Assembly: GCA_017420605.1 (NCBI GenBank)
Contig: JAFOIS010000257.1
Location: 1-7,722 of the forward strand
Origin: Lachnospiraceae bacterium
GTDB taxonomy: Bacteria; Bacillota; Clostridia; Lachnospirales; Lachnospiraceae
DNA: 7,722 bases
Direction: 5' to 3'
Shown here: positions 1 through 5,126 of the stretch, one piece after another
How the letters are laid out: every line of letters begins with the position of its first letter
Numbering within the stretch: the stretch's first letter is position 1
Translations under genes and position numbers: made by a program
Notes under the pieces: model-generated
Database searches by the model: none
What the model was told of the DNA's origin: nothing
The model's input: only the letters and a program-made list of their open reading frames with translations

Positions 1-755
1 AGCTGCATCGGACGGTCGCCCGCGCCGATGAGGACCAGTTTAAGCTCCGGATTGCAGAGTTTGTGCGAAAGAAGGAAACCCCACAGGAGCGGTACGGCGG
101 ACAGCGCGGTCGGACGGAAATAGTCAAGATCGTCCGCGTAATGCCTCGCCCCACGCCCCAGGCAGACGGAAGCGCCGCAGGAAAGGCCCCAGAGCAGTCC
201 GCATACGAAACCGAAGACGTGGGAGAGCGGCAGCATGAGCATAAGCCGGTCATCCGGAGAAAGCGGAAGGAGCGAACTGCCGTTATAGGCGCTCGCCATG
301 AGCGAGGCATCCGTCAGGACGACCGCCTTCGCGCGGTCGGTCGTGCCCGAGGTAAAGAAAAGAAGCCTGCCGGCACCGTCCGCCATACCGCCGGAAAGAT
401 GGGGCATAAGCGCCGCGGTAAATTCCGGATCGCCGAAGAGGAGATCGCAGTCGGTAGCGGCAGCAAGCTCCGCGAGCATTTCTTCGGGCAGTGTATCGTC
501 GAGCATCACGACCGCAAGACCGGCCAGGTTCGCGGCGAAGATCTCAACGACCGCCTCGTAGCTCCCATCACACAGAAGGCCGAGACAGGTCTTTCCGGAA
601 GAGACGAGCGCGTCGCGCCTTTTTTCTATATCAGCGCAGAATTCCCGCCATGTGACTGTATAAGGTCCGTCCGCTTCCGGACGGATGACCGCCGCGCTGT
701 CCGGGGCATTCCCGGAGAAGTGGCGGAGCATTTCGGAAAACGAGCCAAAGCGCAT
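1..755 (-). CDS. AMP-binding (acyl-CoA synthetase-like) adenylating enzyme, N-terminal part
   Basis: A partial leftward gene; 251 codons are visible and the C-terminal half lies beyond the left edge. Members of this ANL superfamily activate a carboxylate, often a fatty acid, with ATP to form an acyl-adenylate, usually then passed to CoA or a carrier protein. The phosphate-binding loop is at residues 131-148, LLFFTSGTTDRAKAVVLT. It departs from the usual TSGTTGxPKG: Asp replaces the Gly after TT, and AKA replaces PKG. A second typical block, LPLSHVFGF, is at residues 175-183, and LIGAGDRP at 242-249 fits the region before the A5 motif. The ATG at 755 is chosen because GGAGG (768-764) lies 8 bases upstream; an in-frame ATG at 770 overlaps that site and has no site of its own. 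The gene diverges from the flavoprotein cluster, so it may supply activated substrate, but the substrate cannot be read from this part. A luciferase-like or peptide-synthetase adenylation role is not excluded. Confidence 0.85.
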   Translation of the reverse strand, partial: MRFGSFSEMLRHFSGNAPDSAAVIRPEADGPYTVTWREFCADIEKRRDALVSSGKTCLGLLCDGSYEAVVEIFAANLAGLAVVMLDDTLPEEMLAELAAATDCDLLFGDPEFTAALMPHLSGGMADGAGRLLFFTSGTTDRAKAVVLTDASLMASAYNGSSLLPLSPDDRLMLMLPLSHVFGFVCGLLWGLSCGASVCLGRGARHYADDLDYFRPTALSAVPLLWGFLLSHKLCNPELKLVLIGAGDRPMQ

Positions 756-778
756 CAGAGTATCCTCCATTTAAGTTC

Positions 779-787
779 AGTATAGCA
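779..787 (-). promoter_or_regulatory. Extended -10 promoter element for the AMP-binding gene
   Basis: Read leftward, the sequence is TGCTATACT: a TATACT hexamer preceded by TGn, which is the extended -10 form that can work without a good -35. I see no convincing TTGACA at the right distance. Transcription would start near 772, just ahead of the GGAGG site at 768-764, giving a very short leader of about 17 bases. Assigned by eye from consensus only. Confidence 0.4.
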
Positions 788-801
788 CATTTTTAGAAAA
801 A

Positions 802-834
802 TATAATGAAAACGGGAGCGGAATGCGATATACT
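802..834 (+). promoter_or_regulatory. Possible rightward -10 elements for the flavoprotein cluster
   Basis: Two -10-like hexamers face the four-gene cluster: a perfect TATAAT at 802-807 and TATACT at 829-834. Neither has a recognisable -35 at 16-18 bases upstream (AGTATA and ATGAAA fall there). A start from either would leave a leader of roughly 80-105 bases before the ATG at 919. They lie in the AT-rich island between the divergent genes, which supports a promoter region in general more than either exact hexamer. Confidence 0.3.
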
Positions 835-875
835 TTTCACAGAATTACCAATCAAAGGCGGCGGCGCGGAATGCG
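818..875. repeat. 10-bp direct repeat GCGGAATGCG in the divergent intergenic region
   Basis: GCGGAATGCG occurs at 818-827 and again at 866-875, 48 bp apart start to start. The first copy overlaps the candidate rightward -10 region. The second sits inside a small inverted repeat, CGGCGC (862-867) and GCGCCG (873-878), with a 5-base spacer. The pair could be binding sites for a regulator of the divergent genes, or could be chance in GC-rich DNA; no regulator gene is visible in the window. Confidence 0.3.
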
Positions 876-906
876 CCGGCGTTATCTCGGTATGAGGCTG
901 TTTTTC

Positions 907-912
907 AGGAGG
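907..912 (+). promoter_or_regulatory. Ribosome binding site that sets the start of the isomerase-like gene
   Basis: AGGAGG lies 6 bases before the ATG at 919. This decides the start over an in-frame ATG at 823, which would add 32 mostly basic residues with no family resemblance and lies next to a candidate promoter. Confidence 0.85.
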
Positions 913-918
913 AAGGTC

Positions 919-2307
919 ATGGACAAAAACACACGGATCTGTATCGTAGGCGGCGGCCCTGCAGGACTGTCGGCCGGCATGTATCTCGAAAAGAAGGGTT
1001 ATACCAATTATGAGATCCTCGAGCGTCTCGACCGCGTCGGCGGAAAATGCTGGTCTCCGACGTACAACGGCCGGCGTTACGAGATGGGCGCCATCATGGG
1101 CGTTCCGAGTTACTATGCCGTACACGACGTCGAAGAATTCTGCGGTATCACGCACGACGGACCGAAGCTCAACCGCAACTATAAGAACGCGCAGGGCAAG
1201 GTGATCGAGCCCTTCGAACCCAAAAAGAACATCCTCAAGATCCCGCGCCTCCTGAAAATGAAAAAGCAGGTCAAGAAGCTCGGCGAGCTGCTCGAGACCA
1301 AATATAAGGGATACGATGTCAACGGCCACCGCGGCGTCGCGGAAGGCCGCTATGAAGGCTTCTCGCAGGCAAACGCGAAGCGCGAACCGGTGAGCGGGGA
1401 GAACCCGAACCTCAAGGACCTTGCGCTTCCGTTCAATGAATTCTGCAAAAAGAACGGCGTCGAGCTGATCCAGGATATCTGGATCGGACCGTTCACGTCC
1501 TTCGGCTACGGCTATTTCGACGAGATCCCGGCCGGCTACGTTCTGAAGTATCTGGACTTCCAGACCTGCATGAACTTCGTCAAGATCAACCTCTGGACCT
1601 GGAAGAACGGCACGCAGTATATCTGGGAACAGCTGAACGAACACCTTGCGCACCCGGCCCTTCTTTCGCAGACGATCGAAAAGGTCGAGCGCAAAGACGG
1701 CAAGGTCTATGTGACCGTGAACGGCGAAGTCCGCGAGTATGACAAGATCATCGTCACCGCGCCGCTCTATATCCCGGGCACCCGTGCCGACGGCCAGAAA
1801 GGCATGGTCGAGTACTTCGACGCCCGCGAAGACGAGAAGGAGCTTTTCTCGAAGATCGATTACGAGCGCTACGACGTCCTCGCGGTCGAGACGAAGCCGG
1901 AAGACCATCCGGAGATCTCCTACTATGTGTTCGACAACATGGTCCCGGAGAAGCTCGGACACCTCATGGTCTATTACCGCCGCTGGAAGGATACGAAGGA
2001 GCAGGTCATCACGACCTATGCGCTCCGCAAGCACAAGAACAAGGCCGAGATCCCGTACGAGGACTGCAAGAAGATGGTCCTCGAAGATCTGAAGATCATG
2101 AAGAACCCGGCCTCCAAAGTCGTCAACGAATGGAGCGTCTACTATTTCCCGCACGTCTTCAGCGAAGACTACGCGGCAGGCTGGTATGACAGGGTCGAGG
2201 CGATGCAGGGTAAATACGATACCTTCTACGCCGGCGAAGTCATGAGCTACGGCGATATGGACGAGACGGCGGAATATTCCCGCGAGCTCGTGGAACGGTT
2301 CTTCTAA
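919..2307 (+). CDS. PAI-like polyunsaturated fatty acid double-bond isomerase (FAD)
   Basis: A 462-residue soluble flavoprotein. An N-terminal FAD-binding Rossmann motif is at residues 8-20 (CIVGGGPAGLSAG), the ribose-binding Glu at 35 in ILERLDRVGGKC, and a C-terminal FAD-contact segment at 434-447 (DTFYAGEVMSYGDM). From memory it matches the P. acnes 10,12-conjugated linoleate-forming isomerase (about 424 residues) along its length: GRRYEMGAIMGVPSY (51-65), a tract around 121-136, AGYVLKYLDF (205-214), LWTW (225-228), GHLMVYYRRW (347-356), and YYFPHV followed by SEDY, AGWY and VEAMQG (408-431). That enzyme moves a double bond of a free fatty acid by FAD-mediated hydride transfer with no net redox change. 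Arg86 falls where I recall the substrate-contacting Arg88 of PAI. An extra stretch of about 26 residues (138-163) lies between the matching blocks. It is the first gene of the four-gene cluster. A related isomerase or amine-oxidase-fold enzyme with another lipid substrate remains possible. Confidence 0.85.
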   Translation: MDKNTRICIVGGGPAGLSAGMYLEKKGYTNYEILERLDRVGGKCWSPTYNGRRYEMGAIMGVPSYYAVHDVEEFCGITHDGPKLNRNYKNAQGKVIEPFEPKKNILKIPRLLKMKKQVKKLGELLETKYKGYDVNGHRGVAEGRYEGFSQANAKREPVSGENPNLKDLALPFNEFCKKNGVELIQDIWIGPFTSFGYGYFDEIPAGYVLKYLDFQTCMNFVKINLWTWKNGTQYIWEQLNEHLAHPALLSQTIEKVERKDGKVYVTVNGEVREYDKIIVTAPLYIPGTRADGQKGMVEYFDAREDEKELFSKIDYERYDVLAVETKPEDHPEISYYVFDNMVPEKLGHLMVYYRRWKDTKEQVITTYALRKHKNKAEIPYEDCKKMVLEDLKIMKNPASKVVNEWSVYYFPHVFSEDYAAGWYDRVEAMQGKYDTFYAGEVMSYGDMDETAEYSRELVERFF

Positions 2308-2322
2308 AACAGAAAAAACGCG

Positions 2323-2353
2323 GAAGAGGGAGAGGACAGACCCCTCCCTCTTC
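2323..2353. other. Perfect 10-bp inverted repeat (hairpin) between the first two cluster genes
   Basis: GAAGAGGGAG (2323-2332) pairs with CTCCCTCTTC (2344-2353) across an 11-base spacer, in which GG (2334-2335) and CC (2341-2342) could add two more pairs. On the + strand no T-run follows, so this is not a classical terminator for the isomerase-like gene; it may be a processing or stability hairpin, or reduce read-through. Read on the - strand, the stem is followed after four bases by six Ts (2313-2318 as As on +), but no leftward gene needs stopping there. Confidence 0.5.
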
Positions 2354-2372
2354 GTATGCCGGCAGAAACGGC

Positions 2373-2380
2373 AGGAGAGG
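2373..2380 (+). promoter_or_regulatory. Ribosome binding site of the CrtI/RetSat-like gene
   Basis: AGGAGAGG ends 8 bases before the ATG at 2389. It favours that start over the in-frame ATG at 2356, which lies just after the hairpin, has no such site and would add 11 residues outside the conserved fold. Confidence 0.75.
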
Positions 2381-2388
2381 AAACGCAG

Positions 2389-3927
2389 ATGAAGTTTTAC
2401 AAGGATCACTATGACGTGATCGTGATCGGCGGGGCGCTGGCCGGGCTGTCTTCGGCGCTCATGCTCGCGGACAAGGGACTCGACGTCCTCGTTCTCGAGA
2501 GGCATAACCTTCCGGGCGGCATCGCGACGAGCTTCGTGCGCGGCGGGATCGAGATCGAGGCGTCGCTGCATGAAATGATGAGCATCGGGGAAAAGGACAA
2601 CCGCCTGAAGGTCGGGAAATTTCTCGACGACATGGGCGTCGATATCGACTGGCTGAAGGTGCCGGAAGCGTATCACGCCTCGCTCCCGGGGATCGAGATC
2701 ACGATGCATCCGGGTTTTGAGACGTATGCCAGGGAAGTCGATTCCGTCGTGCCGGGATCCTATGACAAGGTCCTCAAGGTACTGAACCTGTGCCATACGG
2801 TCTTCGATTCGGTGAACGAACTTTCCATCCATCCGATGAGCAAGCCCATGATGCTGCTGAAGCATGAAGCGTTCGTAAAGACCGCCGGGTATTCGACGAA
2901 AGAAGTGCTCGACAGCTTCGATCTTCCGCAGAAAGCGCGGGATCTGCTGTCCTGCTACTGGATCTACGTCGGGACCGGCTTCGAAGAACTGCCGTTCACG
3001 ATCTTCTCGGTCCTCATGGCCGACTATGTCGGCTACGGCTCCTTCATTCCGCATAAACTGAGCCACGAGATGAGTCTCAAGATGGCGGAACGGGCCGAGG
3101 AGATGGGCGTCCAGATCGAATACCGTCAGCATGTGGAGAAGATCCTCGTCCGGGACGGGAAGGTATACGGCGTCCGTACCGCACGCGGCGACGAGATCAT
3201 GAGCGACTACGTGATCAGCGCGGCCTATCCGAACAAGGTCTATACCTCCATGATCGAGCCGCTTTCCGAAGTGCCGCCGCAGGCGATCAAGATGGTCAAC
3301 GGCCGGCGCGTGAGCCTTACAGCGTTCTCCGTGATCCTCATTCTCGACAAAGAGGCGGAGGAACTCGGTATCAAGGATTATTCCATTTTCCACGGCACGA
3401 CGATGGATACGGACGAGATCTACCGGAACTTCAAAGGTCTCGGACCGTACAAGTATACGACCTGCATCTGCCATAACCTCGGCAATCCGGACGCGACGCC
3501 GCCCGGCACGTGTTCCTTCTCCATTACGGTCCTGCCGCAGGTCGATGCCTGGAAGGAAGTGAAAGCGGAAGACTACGACCGCATCAAGCATGAGATCGCG
3601 AAACAGCTCATCGACGAGATGAGCGAATACCTCGGCGTCGACCTGCTCGATCATGTGCTCGAGATCGTCATCGAGACGCCGGTCACGGTCTCGCATTACA
3701 CGGGCATGTGGAACGGCAGCATCTACGGCTATGCCCACACGATGGAAGACCATATCGTCGCAAGGCTCCAGACCGCGGAAGCCGAAAAGTTCATCGAAGG
3801 ACTGGAATTTGCCGGCGCGCACCAGATCTCCGGCGACGGCATGGGGCCGGCGGTCACGAACGGCCGCAAAGCCGCAAAGAACGTACTGGACGATATCAGA
3901 AAGAAAAAGGAGGCCGCAGCGAAATGA
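2389..3927 (+). CDS. CrtI/CrtISO/RetSat-type FAD-dependent oxidoreductase
   Basis: A 512-residue flavoprotein of the phytoene desaturase / carotenoid isomerase / retinol saturase superfamily. The FAD-binding strand and turn are at residues 9-23 (DVIVIGGALAGLSSA), the ribose-binding Glu at 37, and the following PGG at 42-44. The family block TPVTVSHYTGMWNGSIYGY is at 430-448, and the C-terminal FAD motif at 473-493 ends in SGDGMGPAVTNGRKA. Length is typical. One oddity: the second Gly of GxGxxG is Ala (GGALAG). Relatives desaturate, isomerise or saturate conjugated polyenes. Beside a fatty acid isomerase in a seemingly anaerobic organism, a reductase acting on a double bond of an unsaturated or conjugated fatty acid is a reasonable guess, but substrate and direction are not visible. 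No signal peptide or clear membrane span is seen; a hydrophobic stretch at 201-216 may be part of a lipid-facing surface. Its stop overlaps the next start by 4 bp, implying coupled translation. Confidence 0.8.
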   Translation: MKFYKDHYDVIVIGGALAGLSSALMLADKGLDVLVLERHNLPGGIATSFVRGGIEIEASLHEMMSIGEKDNRLKVGKFLDDMGVDIDWLKVPEAYHASLPGIEITMHPGFETYAREVDSVVPGSYDKVLKVLNLCHTVFDSVNELSIHPMSKPMMLLKHEAFVKTAGYSTKEVLDSFDLPQKARDLLSCYWIYVGTGFEELPFTIFSVLMADYVGYGSFIPHKLSHEMSLKMAERAEEMGVQIEYRQHVEKILVRDGKVYGVRTARGDEIMSDYVISAAYPNKVYTSMIEPLSEVPPQAIKMVNGRRVSLTAFSVILILDKEAEELGIKDYSIFHGTTMDTDEIYRNFKGLGPYKYTTCICHNLGNPDATPPGTCSFSITVLPQVDAWKEVKAEDYDRIKHEIAKQLIDEMSEYLGVDLLDHVLEIVIETPVTVSHYTGMWNGSIYGYAHTMEDHIVARLQTAEAEKFIEGLEFAGAHQISGDGMGPAVTNGRKAAKNVLDDIRKKKEAAAK

Positions 3928-5108
3928 AGATCAAGGGATTTTTAAAAGACGTCGGCGGCGCCTCCCGTGTGACGAAAGCACGGCTTGCAGCGTTTGAGAA
4001 AGCCTCGCCCCTTCCGGAAAAGACGGATCCCGTCGCGGAAGTGGCACATGCCTGGCATCCGGGTCCCATCGAACTCAGGGTCGCGGAGATACGGACCGCG
4101 TCGAAGACCGCGAAGACCGTGCGTTTCGTCCGTACCGACGGGGAAAAACTGCCGTTTTTCTATGCCGGACAGTTTATTTCGCTCGGCTTCATGCTGGACG
4201 GAAAACTGATCTGCAGGCCGTATTCGATCTCCTCCGCACCGTACGAAGCGCGGCAGGACAACAGTTACGTCGAGATCACGGTGCGCCGTTCCAAAGGCGA
4301 CGGACTGATCGCGGACTACGTCAACGACGAACTGAAAGCCGGCGACGTCCTCGTCGGAACGATGGGTCTCGGCCAGTTCTATTATGAGCCGCTGCGCGAC
4401 GCGAAACACATCGTGGCGCTCGCGGGCGGCGTAGGCATCACTCCCTTTGCCTCCATGGCGAAGGAGATCGCGCACGGAACGCTGGACGCGGACCTTACGA
4501 TCCTCTACGGTTCGGTCTCTTCGGACGACATCGTGCTGAAAGAGGAACTGGACCGCATACAGAGCGACCGTGTTCAGATCGTCCACGTCCTTTCCGGGGA
4601 TGAGCCGGACTGGAAGGGGGAGAGAGGCTTCCTTTCCGCAGATCTCATCCGGAAGTATTCCCGTGAGGACAGTTCCTATTTCATCTGCGGGCCGCAGGTC
4701 ATGTACCGTTTCCTCCGCGGCGAGATCGAAAAACTGAACGTCCCGCGCCGCCGCGTACGCTTCGAGGTCTTCGGGCAGGCGAAGGACGTATCCTCGCTGC
4801 CGGGATATCCCGCGGAAATGAAAGACAGGGTCTTCGAGATGACGGTGATGCGCGGGCTGCAGAAGGACGTCATCCCCGCGAGGGCCGACGAGTCGATCGT
4901 CACCGCCTGCGAGCGGGCCGGCATCGTGCTCCTTACGGACTGCCGGAGCGGCGAGTGCGGCTTCTGCCGGACGAAGGTCCTTTCGGGCAGTTACTTCGTA
5001 AGTCCCGAAAACGACGGACGGCGCGCCGCGGATAAGGATTTCAATTACGTACATGCCTGCGCGACGTACCCGCTGTCGGATCTTACGGTGAAGATACCGA
5101 TCGAATAA
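3924..5108 (+). CDS. NAD(P)H:flavin:[2Fe-2S] ferredoxin-type reductase
   Basis: A 394-residue electron-transfer protein. In order: an N-terminal extension (about 1-45) with no recognised motif; an FAD-binding barrel with RPYS at 98-101; an NAD(P)-binding domain with AGGVGITP at 167-174 and the CGPQVM block at 255-260; and a C-terminal plant-type [2Fe-2S] domain with Cys340, Cys345, Cys348 and Cys379 (C-x4-C-x2-C, then C). All four ligands are present. Such reductases take electrons from NAD(P)H through FAD to the cluster and on to a partner, classically an oxygenase or desaturase. No oxygenase is visible here, so the flavoprotein encoded just upstream is the most obvious acceptor (inference). 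The ATG at 3924 lies inside ATGA with the upstream stop, and AAGGAGG (3907-3913) precedes it by 10 bases. A general ferredoxin or flavodoxin reductase role cannot be ruled out. Confidence 0.88.
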   Translation: MKIKGFLKDVGGASRVTKARLAAFEKASPLPEKTDPVAEVAHAWHPGPIELRVAEIRTASKTAKTVRFVRTDGEKLPFFYAGQFISLGFMLDGKLICRPYSISSAPYEARQDNSYVEITVRRSKGDGLIADYVNDELKAGDVLVGTMGLGQFYYEPLRDAKHIVALAGGVGITPFASMAKEIAHGTLDADLTILYGSVSSDDIVLKEELDRIQSDRVQIVHVLSGDEPDWKGERGFLSADLIRKYSREDSSYFICGPQVMYRFLRGEIEKLNVPRRRVRFEVFGQAKDVSSLPGYPAEMKDRVFEMTVMRGLQKDVIPARADESIVTACERAGIVLLTDCRSGECGFCRTKVLSGSYFVSPENDGRRAADKDFNYVHACATYPLSDLTVKIPIE

Positions 5109-5126
5109 TTCTGGAAAGAGGAACAA

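Noticed and set aside
63..785. Rightward open frame of 240 codons opposite the AMP-binding gene
   Set aside because: The - strand frame carries the adenylation motifs and a ribosome binding site; the + strand product is a basic, motif-free shadow.
823..918. N-terminal extension of the isomerase-like protein from an ATG at 823
   Set aside because: The added residues are Arg-rich and unlike the family, the ATG has no ribosome binding site, and a strong AGGAGG sits before the ATG at 919.
2313..2353. Intrinsic terminator on the - strand (hairpin followed by six Ts)
   Set aside because: No leftward gene is present to the right of it, and the T-run is set off from the stem by four bases, so it is listed only as a hairpin.
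793..3822. Antisense open frame of about 1009 codons on the - strand
   Set aside because: It lies opposite two clear flavoprotein genes in the codon-aligned antisense frame. It stays open because the sense genes almost never use TTA, CTA or TCA codons. Its protein is low-complexity and rich in Asp, Arg, His and Val, with no family motif.
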